64,000 nt of DNA from Phytophthora sp. 'mugwort' (taxonomy: Eukaryota > Oomycota > Peronosporomycetes > Peronosporales > Peronosporaceae): assembly GCA_033558025.1 (NCBI GenBank), contig JAUCEF010000008.1:1922001-1986000 (forward strand), given 5' to 3'. Positions within the stretch are counted from its first letter, which is position 1. Each line of letters begins with the position of its first letter. Of the stretch, positions 18,542 to 30,046 are shown one piece after another. A model generated the notes under the pieces. It was not told where the DNA came from. It worked only from the letters and a program-made list of their open reading frames with translations, and searched no databases. The position numbers and the translations under genes are program-made.

Positions 18542-20848
18542 GCCAGCCCAGTCCGCATCCGAATACCCACGAAAGTCGATCTTGTTGCCTGGCTTGAAAC
18601 AGATTCCATGCGTCTTGGTGCCTTGCAGATAGCGAAAAATGCGCTTGACCGCAACCCAGTGTTCCTCTTGGGGGTTCTCCATGAAGCGCGATATATAGCC
18701 CACTGCGTACGCGATATCCGGGCGAGTAACATTCATCAAGTGCATGAGGGCACCCACAGCTTCGCGAAACGGAGCGTTCACCTTGGTCGTGCGTCACTTG
18801 GAACCAGTCGAGTGCTCATGTCTACCGGACTCACCACAGCCTTGCACTCGTCCATACCGAAACGCTTCAGGATATCATCCACATAACGCCGCTGGCACAT
18901 CGTCACGCTGCCGTCCAGGCCATCCACCAGCTCGATTCCAAGGACGAACACACACTTGCCACTGTCAGTCATTTCGAAGCGTGTCTTGAGGTCGTTCTTC
19001 GTGCGTGAGATCAGCTCGGGTGAACTTCCGGTGACCAACACATCGTCCACGTAGACCAGCACGAGCACACAGTGGCCATCGACAACCTTGATGTAGAGGC
19101 ACGGGTCGAAGGCTGAAACTTGAAAACCGATAGAACACACGAATTTGTCGAAGGTCTCGTTCCATACGCGCGAAGCTTGCTTGAGACCGTAGATCGCCTT
19201 CACCAATTCCAGGCAGTCGAAGTCATCGTCCAGCTTGACCCCTTCTGGCACCACGCAGAACACCAACTCCTTCATTATCCCGTATAGGAATGCAGTCACC
19301 ACGTCGAGTTGGTCGAGGGGCCAGCCAAAGTACTTGGCGATCGCGATGACCATGCGCAGCGTCACGTACTTGACCACGGGCGAGAACGTCTCCGTGTAGT
19401 CGATGCCGTACTTTTGCTTGAAACCCTTGGCCACCAGGCGCGCCTTGTACTTCTCGATCGATCCGTCGGCTTTGCGCTTAATCTTGAACACCCACTTGGT
19501 ACCGATGGCGCGTTGTCCGCTGGGCAACTTGGCAGCACGAAACACACCACGAAGTCGCATCGACTTTAACTCAGCACGAATTGCCTTGCGCCAGTGCAGT
19601 TGGTCCGGGCCGTTGACCGCTTCTTGTATTGTCGACGGCTCCGATAAGTCCACGGCTGCTTCGACCGCGTTGGCACTTGCACGCCAAAACACAGATGAAG
19701 TCGATTCTTCATCTTGGTCTCCAGACTTTTCTTCTTCATCTGCGTCTGTTCGGTGCGAAGGGGAGTCGTTCGGTGCACTTGCTTCTTCCAGTCCAGGTCG
19801 ATGACGCACAGCGCGCGGTCTTCTGGCAGCTTCATCTTCGTCACTCGGGCGGCTCTTGCGCTTCCCTGCCTGTTTGTACTCCGTCTGGCGCGGACCATCA
19901 TCGTCGATGTCGAGCGAGTCGAAGTCCAGGTCGTCGACATCTTCATCAGAAATCGACGGTGACAATCCAAAGGTCGATTCATCGAAGTTGACATCGCGAC
20001 GGATGACCACCTGCCCCGCCTCGATGTCATAAAGTCGATACGCCTTGGACACTTCTTCGTAACCCAGAAACAATCCGGCGCGAGCCTTGGGATCCCACTT
20101 GAGTCGCTTCTCCTTCGGAGTCAGGATGTACGTCCGACAGCCGAAAACACGCATGTGCTTCACACTCGGCTTGGACTTGTAGACGATCTCGAACGGAGTC
20201 TTGTGCTCGATCTTGGGTGACGGCAGGCGGTTCTTCACATAGATGGCCGTCATCGCCGCCTCAGCCCAGAAACACTTGTCCAGCTTGGCGTGATGCAACA
20301 TGCTGCGGCCGATCGTGACGATAGTTCGGATGGCTCGCTCTGCCGTGCCGTTGGTCTGGTGCGCGTACGGAACCGTGGTCTGCTGCTCGATGCCTTGATC
20401 TTCGTAGAAGGCCTTGAGTGAGTTGGTCGCAAACTCACGAGCTCCGTCGTGCCGCACAAACTTGACCTTCTTGCCGAACTGCGTCTGCACCTTCATGATG
20501 TATGTCTTGATGCAGTCTTCACTCTCCGACTTGGCACGCAGACAGAAACCCTTCATGCATCCGCTGGCTTCGTCCACGATCAGTAGCAGATACTTGCTGC
20601 CGCAAAGCGAGTTTTCCTTCATGGGTCCGCAGATATCGAAGTGGAGCAGCTCAAATGTGTCGTAGCGACGCTTGTCACGGTTGCTTGGGAATGGGTTTTG
20701 GACCATTTTGCCTTGCTGGCAACCACGACATACACTTGGTCCACTCGACTTGGAAGGTGCTTTCGCGTCCTTGATCATCTTGGTGTCGACCATCTGCGAA
20801 GAACCTCGACTGGAGCGTGACCCATACGCGCGTGCAAATCGACCGTCC
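18542..20848 (-). pseudogene. Integrase-RT-RNase H of B4 (gag deleted, frameshifts)
   Basis: The frame covers the integrase zinc domain ([14 protein letters not shown]), DDE core ([30 protein letters not shown]), an acidic linker, RT (YGIDYTETFSPVVKYVTL, YVDDVLVTGSS) and the start of RNase H. A base is missing at about 20795 (CGCAGATGGTC against CGCAAGATGGTC). Another shift at about 18784 moves the RNase H start (NAPFREAVGALMHL ... YSDADWAG) into a second frame. It ends at the B3 LTR. The integrase and RT catalytic residues look intact, but no gag start remains. Confidence 0.85.
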
Positions 20849-21190
20849 TGATAAAGGTGTTGAGGTCTTGAAGCGAGGCTTGGGTTGAGCGGAGGGAGTT
20901 CTGCACTTGGTGCGAAGACCGGAGGGAAGTCCACTTGAGCTGAAGAAAGAAGATTTGAAAGTGATTGATTTATCGGAGCTTACACTACCTAGTCTACCAC
21001 ATAGATATGCAGCCCTGCATCCAATCATTTGGTGCATCCAATCACCAACACTCCGCACTCGCCCCATCATCCTACTCGTCTAATCATCGGTTGCATAAAC
21101 AACGTACCGTAACCATCGCGGGATCGTGTTGGACCGGTTCGGGTTAACCGGTTACTGGTACACAGTACCAAAACCCGGCAACTATCAATA
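20849..21190 (-). repeat. 5' LTR of B4
   Basis: This is a 342-bp family B LTR in minus orientation. The outer end is ACTATCAATA at 21190. The inner end reads TGATAAAGGTG and lacks the adjacent primer-binding site because of the gag deletion. Confidence 0.87.
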
Positions 21191-21347
21191 GCAAAGTCGA
21201 TGCCCATCTTGTACCCACAATATTGTACCCACGTGCATCGTAATCATCGTCCCGTAATCGCCGGAGTGATTGAGGTGCCACTGAGTGAAGGTCATACCGG
21301 TATCCTACCGGTATACAGCAGCTGCTCGAGGCGTCTCCTCGACAACA
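21191..21347 (-). repeat. Inverted family C LTR fragment (C5)
   Basis: This is the first 157 bp or so of a short-subtype family C LTR in minus orientation. Its outer end (TGTTGTC, seen as GACAACA) is exact at 21347, and the rest is cut by B4. It is best read as the 5' LTR of a minus-strand element C5 inserted in C4 gag, whose other parts lie left of the window. Confidence 0.75.
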
Positions 21348-21348
21348 C

Positions 21349-24300
21349 GGAGCACATCAACAAGATCAAGACGCTGGCGGAGCAGCTCGACGCAGTGGGC
21401 GCTCCGGTCAGCGAGGACGACTTGATGATCACGCTTTTGGGAAGTCTGAGCGAGTCATACCAGTTCCTCATTACGGCGTTGGAGTCAAGGGCCGACTCGC
21501 TGTCGTGGGAACTCGTAACGTCTCGGCTCCTGCACGAGGACATGAAGCGCAAGGAACAAGGTGGCGGCGTCGACGGAGCCGCGCACGGTCAAGCGTTCAT
21601 GATGAAGGACAACAAGCGCAAGGGCAGACCGGTGAAGAAGACCGGGGCGTGCCACAATTGCGGCAAGTTTGGACATTGGATCGCGGAATGTCCATCGCGG
21701 ATCCAGAACGACGCGGAGCGATATCGGTCGCAGCGTGCGAATGTCGCGCAGGATGAAGATTCTAGCGACTTCCTCTTCTCGGTTGGTGGTGGCAGCAACT
21801 CCGTCAAGTCGAATGATATGTGGCTGGTCGACTCGGGTGCGACGCAGCACATGACGTACTCGAAGGAGTACATGAAGAACTACAAGAAGATCTCTCCGGT
21901 GGACGTGCATCTCGCGGACGACGGTGTGGTTCAGGCTGTGGGGACCGGCGACATTGTGATGTCGATGAAGACCCCGCGCGGCATGAAGAGGGGTGTACTC
22001 ACGAACGCGTGGCACATTCCGAAGCTGTCACGCAACCTGTTTTCGGTTGGTCGGTTCACCAAGGACGTTGGGCCAGTCATCTTCGAGAGCGACGGATGCT
22101 TCGCTGAAACGAAGGGTCTCAAGTGGAAGCTCGGCGCTCGTGAGGGCAAAGGGCTGTTCAAGCTGTGCATGACGGCGGTGATGCCTGACGAGGCCAATGC
22201 GGCAAGTTCGAAGGATCGCCAAGGGGACACCACGTCGTACCTCTGGCACCTTCGACTTGGTCACATCGGCCATGGCGGTCTAGACGCCATCGTCAAGAAG
22301 GGCTACGGTGTTGGTATCGACATGGCGTCGGTGAAGCAGTGGGAGCTGTGTGATGGATGCTCACTCGGCAAACAAACGCGAGTGAGCTACATGAAGTCGT
22401 CGCCGAACCGTGCGAAGCAAGTGCTGGAGGTGGTTCACAGCGATGTGTGCGGCCCCATGCAGACACCAACGGTTGGTGGCAAGCGCTACTTCGTCACGTT
22501 CATTGACGACAAGTCGCACTTCTGTGTGGTGTACTTGCTGCGGAACAAGTCTGGGGTGGCTGCCAAATTCGCTAAGTTTGTGGTGTTTGCTGAAACTCAG
22601 ACCGGCAAGCGCGTGAAAACACTCCGGAGCGACAACGGCGGCGAGTACACTTCGGGTGGGATGGCCAAGTTCTGTGCGGACCGTGGTATCATGCAGAAAT
22701 TCACGCCGCCATACACGCCTCAGCTGAACGGAGTCGCCGAGCGCATGAACCGGACGTTGGTGGAGTGTGCGCGCTGCATGCTGGAACATGCTGGATTGCC
22801 CAAGACATATTGGGGTGAAGCTGTCGTGACAGCTACGTTTCTCCGTAATCGGTGTCCGACGCGTGCCATTAACCACGACAAGTCGCCGCACCAAGTTTGG
22901 ACAGGCAAGAAACCGCTGCTAGCGAACCTCAAGGTGTTCGGTTGCCACGCGTACGTGCACGTGCCAAAGGAGAAGCGCACCAAGTTTGACGCTCGGTCGG
23001 TGTGCTGTCGGTTCCTGGGATACTCGGAGCATGAGAAAGCGTATCGTTTCGAAGAGATCAAAAGCGGTCGCGTGCTGGTGAGCCGCGACGCGCAGTTTAT
23101 GGAAGACGTCTTCGACAGTGGGAGACGTGACTACCATCAGAGGGAGGTGGTGGTCATTCAAGATGAAGAGACGACGGATCAAGATTCGTTGCAGTCGGAT
23201 GAAGACGACAAAGCAGAAGCAGTGCGGGACGAAGATTTTGAACTAGGCAGCAAGCGACACCCGCGGACGCAGTCGCTGGAAGAAGCTGTGGAAGTTCCAA
23301 GTGCCAAGCGGCAGAGTCGACACCTGACTCTGGACGAGATGTCGGCCGCGGCTCAGGAAAGTCAAGACTTCGAGGCTGCTTACGTCGTGGATTCAGTGGG
23401 AGAAATGCCGACCACATTCAAGTCGGCGATGGAATCCAACGACGCAAGCAAGTGGAAGGAAGCTTGTGACTCGGAACACGACTCGCTTTGCAAGAACGAG
23501 ACGTGGGATGTGGTGCCGTTGCCTAAGGGACGCAAGGCGATCGGCTGCCGATGGGTGTTTCGAGTGAAGGAGAACCAAGCCGGAGAGATCGAGCGGTTCA
23601 AGGCGCGCCTGGTGGCCAAGGGGTTCTCGCAGAAGTACGGCATCGACTATGAGGAGACATTCGCACCAGTGGCCAAGTTCACGTCGATCCGGGTGGTGTT
23701 GAGCATGGCTGCCAAGTACGGTCTCAAGCTGCACCAGATGGATGTCAAGACGGCTTTCCTGAATGGCGTGCTGGACGAGGAAATCTACATGCAACAGCCC
23801 GACGGATACGTTGACGAAGACCACCCGGAGTACGTATGCAAGCTCAAGCGGTCATTGTGCGGATTGAAACAGTCACCACGCATGTGGAACCAGGCCATCG
23901 ACGACTTCATGCTAAAGATCGAGTTCACCAAGTGTAAGACCGACCACTGCGTGTACATCAAGAGGGACGGCGACATCATGGTACTGGTGGTGCTCTACGT
24001 TGACGACCTCATCATTGCAAGCAACGATGATGACTTGCTGGAATCGACCAAGCGGTCACTCAGCGATCGGTTCGAGATGACGGACCTTGGCGACCTCAGC
24101 TCGGCATGGAAATCAAGCAAGATCGAGAAGTCGGCGTTGTAACGATTCGGCAGACCAAATTCGCGCAAAGTATCCTGAACAAGTTTGGCATGGAAGATTG
24201 CAAGCCCGTGAAAACACCACAAGGTCCGGGACTCAAGCTAACCAAGAACATGTGCGAAGGAGACTGCAAGCACGAAGACACCATGAAGAACGTGCCGTAC

Positions 24301-25026
24301 CGGAATGCTGTAGGCTGCCTCATGTACTTAATGGTGGGCACACGTCCGGACCTGGCGACAGCAGTGGGCTCACTAAGTCAATTCGCGTCGGAGCCATGTC
24401 CCACGCACTGGCAGGCACTCAAGCGAGTACTTCGGTATATTCGAAGCACGACGACGCACGGCATCGAGTTCACCGCGAAGGACAAAGAAGGTATTCGCGG
24501 CTACTCAGATGCGGACTGGGCGGGCGACATCGAGTCACGTCGCAGTACAAGTGGCTACGCATTCATGATGAACGGTGGATGCGTGAGCTGGCGCAGCAAG
24601 AAGCAGAGGACAGTAGCGCTATCGTCGACAGAGGCCGAATATATGGCGCTCTCGGAAGCTACGCAAGAGGCGTTGTGGCTCAAGGCGTTCCTGCATGAAA
24701 TCGGTGAGATCAAGAACGACGACGCAGTGCTGATCTACGAGGACAACCAAGGCTCCATCGCGTTGGCCAAGAACCCGGAGTTCCACAAGCGCACCAAGCA
24801 CATCGACATTCGCTACCACTTCGTGCGCGAAAAGGTGGAAGACGGTCAAGTGGTGCTGCAGTACGTCTCGACAACCGACATGCTGGCCGACATCATGACG
24901 AAGGCGATCACTGCTGTGCAGTTTGAAGTTCTTCGGAAAAAGCTCGGGATCCAAGGTGTAACAGCTGTCGAGTCGAGTGGGAGTGTTGTCAAGGAGACGC
25001 CTCGAGCAGCTGCTGTATACCGGTAG
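21349..25026 (+). pseudogene. Gag-Pol of C4, 5' truncated with a 7-bp deletion
   Basis: The frame holds late Gag, zinc knuckle [14 protein letters not shown], protease [11 protein letters not shown], the complete integrase core ([26 protein letters not shown]) and RT with YVDDLIIAS. At about 24100, GACCTCAGCTCGGCATGG lacks the seven bases TACTTTC present in C2, deleting Tyr-Phe and shifting frame to a stop at 24142. RNase H continues in the next frame (24106-25026) with GYSDADWAGD and SSTEAEYMALSEA. The reading frame also runs leftwards through the inverted LTR, a chance fusion. Confidence 0.87.
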
Positions 25027-25338
25027 GATACCGGTATGACCTTCACTCAGTGGCACCACAATTATTTCTGTGATTACGAGACGAAGATTACGTCACGGTG
25101 TTTATGGGACGGTGTTTACGCCATGGACGATTACGCCACGGGTGGGTACAAGATTGTGGGTACATGATGGTCTCTACGTGGCACTTCCTGATTGGCTGAA
25201 GCAACTCAGTATCCAGTAGAGAATCCAGTAGAGTGTACCCAGTAGGTAGAACTGTAGGCTTAGAGGTAGCAAGGAGTTTGCGAACTAAGGACCTAAATCA
25301 ATCACTTTGCATTTTGCCATCAAGTGACCAAGCCTTTT
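24984..25338 (+). repeat. 3' LTR of C4
   Basis: This 355-bp LTR is of the long subtype, with the TTTATGGGACGGTGTTTACG block shared with LTR2 and LTR3. It starts TGTTGTCAAGG and ends CCTTTT. Confidence 0.88.
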
Positions 25339-26019
25339 CCCTTTCGTGAAGCTGTGGGTGCACTCATGCACTTGATGACTGCGACGCGACCAGATATCGC
25401 TTCCGCCGTGGGATATGTGTCGCGCTTCATGGAAAACCCTCAAGTCGAGCACTGGGTTGCAGTGAAGCCAATCCTCCACTATTTGCCAGGGACCAAGTCG
25501 CATGGAATCTGCTTCAAGCCCGGTGACAAGGTGGACTTTCGCGGCTACTCAGACGCAGACTGGGCCGGCGACCATTCCGATCGCAAGTCAACTTCAGGGT
25601 ATGCGTTCATTTTGATGGGCGCGCCAGTCAGTTGGGGAAGCAAGAAACAGTCAAGTGTGTTGCTATCAACGAGCGAAGCGGAATACATCGCGCTCAGTCT
25701 GGCCGTCCAAGAAGGCAAGTGGATTCACCGCCTGTTGTGCGAGATTTTGACGGTAGCGAACGAATCGGGGTCAGAGCTCAAGATCCTCGAAGACAACCAG
25801 TCGTGCATCAAGATGACGAAGAACCCAGTGAGCCACGGTCGTGCCAAGCACATCGATATCAAGTACCATCACATCCGTGATGAGGTCAAGCGCGGCGAAG
25901 TCAAGCTCGAGTACTGCGAGACTTCTATCATGCTGGCGGACATCATGACCAAGGCGCTGCCAGGACCGCGCCACATGGATCTGACGGCGTCCCTCGGAGT
26001 CCACGCGTGTTCGCATTGA
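25339..26019 (+). pseudogene. RNase H part of B5 polyprotein
   Basis: This segment is open from PFREAVGALMHLMTATRPDI through GYSDADWAGDHSDRKS, STSEAEYIALSLAVQEG and EDNQSCIKMTKNPVSH to LGVHACSH and the TGA at 26019. It is undamaged but only a fragment, since the rest of the polyprotein is separated by C4 and the nest inside it. Confidence 0.85.
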
Positions 26020-26026
26020 GGGGGCG

Positions 26027-26369
26027 TATTGAGGGTTGCCGGGTTTTGATATTGTGTACCAGTAACCGGTTAACCCGAACCGGTCCAACACGATCCCGCG
26101 ATGTTTACGGTACGTTGTTTACGCAACCGATGATTAGACGAGTAGGATGATTGGACGAGTGCGGAGTGTTGGTGATTGGATGCACCAAATGATTGGATGC
26201 AGGGCTGCATATCTATGTGGTAGACTAGGTAGTGTAAGCTCCGATAAATCAATGACTTTCGAATCTTCCTTCTTCAGCTCAAGTGGTCTTCACTCCGGTC
26301 CTCGCACCCAAGTGCAGAACTCCCTCCGCTCAACCCAAGCCTCGCTTCAAGACCTCAACACCTTTATCA
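26027..26369 (+). repeat. 3' LTR of B5
   Basis: This is a 343-bp family B LTR after the polypurine tract GAGGGGGCG, starting TATTGAGGGTTGCC and ending CCTTTATCA. Confidence 0.88.
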
Positions 26370-26800
26370 ATCATTGCTTGTTCCAGTGTTCGGACGTCGG
26401 TCTTTCGTTGATGACATATGCTTCGGAGGCGAAACATTCATTCGACACTTGTCTGGCTACACTGGATCGTCTGCTAACTCGCTTTGAAGAGTGTCGAATC
26501 AGAGTCAGTTTTACGAAAAGCATCTTTGTCCAGTCAAAAGTGGATTTTCTGTTCCATAAGGTGTCACCAGCTGGCATTTAGGCAGATCCTAAGAAGCTGT
26601 CTGTCTGCAATCACCGAGCTTTCGTTCCCGACAATTAAGAAAGGGATGCAATCGTTTCTGGATGCGCTTAACTACTACAACAGAATCATTCAAGCTGTTG
26701 CGGTATACGGTGCGGCGCTCTATCAGCTTAAGGTTGAAGATTTCGGTCCAGGGGGTGATCTCACAACCACATGACGAAGTTTCGACCCCCTCAAACAGAA
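26370..26800 (+). pseudogene. Gypsy RT palm/thumb remnant of G1
   Basis: The motif FVDDI is read at 26404-26418, giving the catalytic Asp pair. Other frames continue with FDTCLATLDRLLTRFEECRI, VSPAGI, then FLDALNYYNRIIQAVAVYGA, the conserved gypsy RT connection. Stops at 26579 and about 26636 and at least two frameshifts make it non-functional. Confidence 0.7.
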
Positions 26801-27950
26801 GGTGGCGGATGCTCCTATCCTCCGACATTTCGACAGGAACAAGGACGTCCATATCACTCGGTTTGCAAACGAATGGGCGCTCAGCACCACAATGATGCAA
26901 GAGCACGAGGGTTTGCTACACCCAGCGAGATTTTGCGGCCGTCCGCAAAATCTAAGACGCAGAAATGAACTACCATCCGGCCGAGAAAGAAGTGTTAGCT
27001 CTTTTACGTTGCTGAAGTTGTGTAATTACACAAAGCTCGTCGGACGTACGCTTACAGTGTATACCAGGTTCGCGACACTTGACTGGGTACACCGCTTGAA
27101 GTCGTTGTTCGGTCGCGCCGTCCAATTTTTCGTGTTATTGCCACCGTGGCACCTAAAAGTGCAATGGATTAAGGAGAGAGACTGTACTTTCGCCCAGCTC
27201 CTCCAGTCTATGGTATCCAGTTTCGTTGACCTTGAAGATTCGTTAGCATTGATAGCACCGCCAGGGAAAGGGTCTCCTAGCGTACGCATGGATCCCAACT
27301 TGCTGCATGCCCGACTACCGCCCGACTACCGTGGTTTCGTTGTGTCTTTCGATGGACCTGCGAAAACGGAGAAATTTGGCGGCTATGACAGCTGTTCATG
27401 GATTGTAAGGCAATTACCTGAGTGGAAAACAGTGATTGCTGCGAATGTTTACCTCGACCAAACTACGTTTAACATGGCCGAATACACAGGCATGAACAAT
27501 GGGGTACTTGCCGCTCTGAATCAAGGCGCTGAAGATTTGGTAATCGTCGAAGATTCGAGGCTCCCAGTCCAACAATCCCTAGGGGCGATCGCATGCCGCA
27601 AGGAATTGCTGATGGCTTTGCCCAACCGCCATAAAAAACTTACAGTGAGATCTCGGTCAACGCAGTATTTGCATGTGTAAGGGAATAGCAATGCGGCAGC
27701 AGACTCATTGACGGGCGAAGCGTTGGAGATCAAGGTGTCGAAAGTAGTTCTGAGTGAGGACAGGAAGGCAGAGCCCTCGGATTTGAACAGGATACCGGAA
27801 ATGCTCGACCAGCTAGCAACGGATAGCATTGACGAAGGAAAACCAATCTCTGGAAACTTCGTTCAACTTGTGGATATTCGAATCACGCCAACTCGGAAAC
27901 TTTCGTCAATTTTGTGCGCATGGAAACCGGTGAAGTCTCGGTGGTAACTA
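26801..27950 (+). pseudogene. Two RNase H domains of G1
   Basis: The first domain is the usual gypsy RNase H, recognisable from PILRHFDRNKDVHI, MQEHEGLLHPARFCGR and VYTRFATLDWVH. A second RNase H-like fold begins near 27330 with FVVSFDGPAKTEKFGGYDS and continues with MAEYTGMNNGV and IVEDSRLPVQQSLG. These have the D, E, D spacing of an active RNase H. An extra archaeal-type RNase H is known in oomycete LTR elements. A TAA at 27678 and further lesions break the frame before an acidic linker (GEALEIKVSKVVLSEDRKAE). Confidence 0.65.
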
Positions 27951-28191
27951 GGCAACAGACCAAATCACGCACTAAACACGTCCGGTTGCTGACGAAGTGT
28001 TGACGCCTTCACAGGATAAGGCAAGTGTACCAACCGAACCAACAGGGGCACACACCGAAGGTCCACAAGATACACCAAATTTTTTTCCCAGATATATTCC
28101 GAGTGTCTGCGATGTGGATCCAGTGGTAGTACAAGAGGAACGTCAGTTTAGAATATTTAAAGCTCAGGACGAGGAGTTATAATGGTCCAAC

Positions 28192-28998
28192 ATGAAGGCA
28201 GTACTACGATGTAAAGTGGAGACAATGGGATACAAAGCCGATGGTTGGAAACTAGCTGACAAGCTCATCCTCACGGCAGACGTTCTATATTACATAAGCC
28301 CGAGACATCTCCAACCGGATGAGCAAGACGAGGACATCAAGCTGCGACTAGTAATCCCGACAACCATGATACCCGAAGTACTACAGAACTGTCACGACTC
28401 GTTAGAAGGCGGCCACCAAAGAATAGTCAGGACATACCATCGCGTGAAGATGGACTACTACTGGCTTGGCTTGTACCCAGACGTCGAACAGCACGTAAAG
28501 TCGTACCCCGACTGCAGCTTGAGCAAGGGCCGACCCCAGCTTCGCGGGTATTCTCCCCGTAACATCCTTGCTGAACGACCTTTTCAGATCGTGTCGATGG
28601 ATTTTGCCATACCGCTACCCAAGTCTCGCCGAGGAAACATAACCTTCTGTGTTCCAGTGCTGGTACACGGGATTCGCAATAGCAAAGGCCATGTCGGACA
28701 CGTCCGCACTCATGTTGCTCAAGCGTTTGAAGGGTGCATATACCGAAGATTCGGCGCACCGTCTCTGATTTGTCATGATCGAGACCCTCATTTCATGAGC
28801 GAAGTCTTCCAAGCCTTCGCTGACATGATGCAATCTAGGTCGCGAGCAACGCTGAGCTACAGGCCCCAAGCTAATGGACAACAAGAACGGTCAATGAAAA
28901 CTGTGATGCAGTTCGTGAAGGTGTACGTCGAGGACCCGTTACAGCAGGATTGGGACGAGATTGCGGAACGACTGGTGTTCGATGTCAACAACTTTTAA
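28192..28998 (+). pseudogene. Gypsy integrase remnant of G1
   Basis: This is an open segment of 268 residues. The zinc domain is H-x3-H-like (CHDSLEGGHQ) with SYPDCSLSKG, where Tyr replaces the first Cys. Catalytic core residues are visible in VSMDFAIPLPKS (D), CHDRDPHFMSEVF (D) and RPQANGQQERSMKTV (E). It ends at a TAA at 28996-28998. The Cys loss and the following stops suggest it is dead. Confidence 0.75.
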
Positions 28999-29004
28999 GA
29001 CTCG

Positions 29005-29840
29005 ATGCGTAAAGAGACACCGTTCTACCTAGTGCATGGATGGGATGCTCATTCAACTCTGCATGCGATGTCAATGTCACTTCGACGAGGTTTCGGCAAG
29101 CAGTCAAACGCCCTAGTCTGGCGACGAGAAGTCAACCGGCATCAAGAAATTGCCCTCGAAATGGCCAAGGAATACCAAACTACTGAGAAGTCTCGAAGGG
29201 CCAACGATCACAATGAAGCGTTGTGTCGCAGAGAACACGCTGCCGTGATGCGACAACTCATTAACGGAAAACCACAGATCAGGACGATGACGATCGAGCC
29301 GAGGAGACAACGAAATCTCTATTCGAATCAGCAGAGTATGGCTGCATATGTGCGAGTTAAGCCTGGATTGACCAAGAAGTTAGCGCATTGATGGCACGGA
29401 CTCTTCCGCGTGAAACGGAAAGTGGAAGAATACGCGTACGAGTTGGAATTGCCTGACCGGAGTGGTTACCGCTTCTATCCCGTGGTGCATTTGTCGCGTC
29501 TAAAGGCAATGAGCGACTTTGAGGACAGACCGAAGACTCGGTTAACACAAGCAATGACCGAAGACTTACTTTTGGATTTTGACGAAGAGCTCCTACCGGA
29601 AGACAGTTGGGAACCAGACCGACTTGCGGGAAAGCGAAGTGAAAGCAATCCTGGATGACCGGATGCCCATGTCTACAAGGACAGGGCGACCTGTACGTGA
29701 CTTCAAGATTCAGTGAGATGACCAAACGAACCTACTTGGGAGCCAATATCAAACCTTTCCTGCGGCGGAATGCTATACGACTACCTGCGACGGAAACCCA
29801 GCGAACACCGTTTGCAAATGATCCAAGTCGCCGATGAAGA
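29005..29840 (+). pseudogene. Integrase C-terminus and chromodomain-like tail of G1
   Basis: 29005-29391 continues integrase (KETPFYLVHGWDAHSTL, then a helical KEYQTTEKSRRAND stretch). 29410-29658 matches the gypsy GPF/Y-like module (YELELPDRSGYRFYPVVHLS RLK). 29620-29840 resembles a chromodomain end (ILDDRMPMSTRTGRPVRDFK) broken by TGA at about 29712. A chromodomain usually tethers gypsy integration to chromatin. Confidence 0.55.
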
Positions 29841-30046
29841 TTAGGTGACCTTCTCGCCAAATTGATGAACTGTACTTGGGGCAATGCAACCCAAGATTGC
29901 AGACGAAAACAGCTACTCAGCAACTACATATTACATTTGAATTGTGAACGAACTTTCGATATGAAAACTTACGAATTGGAATGGACTCTGGGCGTGCCAA
30001 CTACATTGCTGCTACAAACCGATACCATGCGCGCCATCACCGAGAT

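Larger units (their letters stand above)
18542..21190 (-). mobile_element. Internally deleted family B element B4, 3' end off window
   Basis: B4 is a minus-strand family B copy with its 5' LTR at 20849-21190. That LTR is fused to the integrase zinc-domain region at 20848/20849, so the primer-binding site, gag and protease (about 1.3 kb) are missing. The join shares CCT between both sides, suggesting microhomology. Integrase, RT and part of RNase H follow to 18542, where the E-B3 tandem interrupts it. The outer LTR end (21190) is exact, and the next bases are an inverted family C LTR. Confidence 0.85.
21348..25338 (+). mobile_element. Ty1/copia family C element, copy C4 (5' truncated by C5)
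   Basis: C4 is a plus-strand family C copy starting in mid-Gag ([12 protein letters not shown]) directly after the C5 LTR terminus and running to a 3' LTR at 24984-25338. It is closest to C3 in its 5' half and more C2-like in RT. The right end is an exact LTR terminus, and family B RNase H-region sequence (CCCTTTCGTGAAGC) follows. C4 is therefore inserted in B5. Confidence 0.87.
25339..26369 (+). mobile_element. Ty1/copia family B element, copy B5 (3' end)
   Basis: B5 is the 3' end of a plus-strand family B element: the late RT to RNase H segment and 3' LTR. C4 interrupts it on the left. Its right end (26369, TTTATCA) is an exact LTR terminus, and Ty3/gypsy RT sequence starts at 26370 with ATCAT as the predicted target-site duplication. 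Confidence 0.85.
26370..29840 (+). mobile_element. Decayed Ty3/gypsy element G1 (RT to chromodomain-like tail)
   Basis: This is a plus-strand gypsy pol remnant with domains in the Ty3 order RT, RNase H, second RNase H, integrase, tail. It is broken by many stops and shifts. Gag, protease and the RT fingers are absent, as expected if B5 and its nest are inserted here and G1's left part lies outside the window. I could not find its 3' LTR. Confidence 0.8.

Noticed and set aside
21200..21347. N-terminal 49 residues of the long frame entering C4 Gag
   Set aside because: They are antisense translation of an inverted LTR, an accidental fusion.
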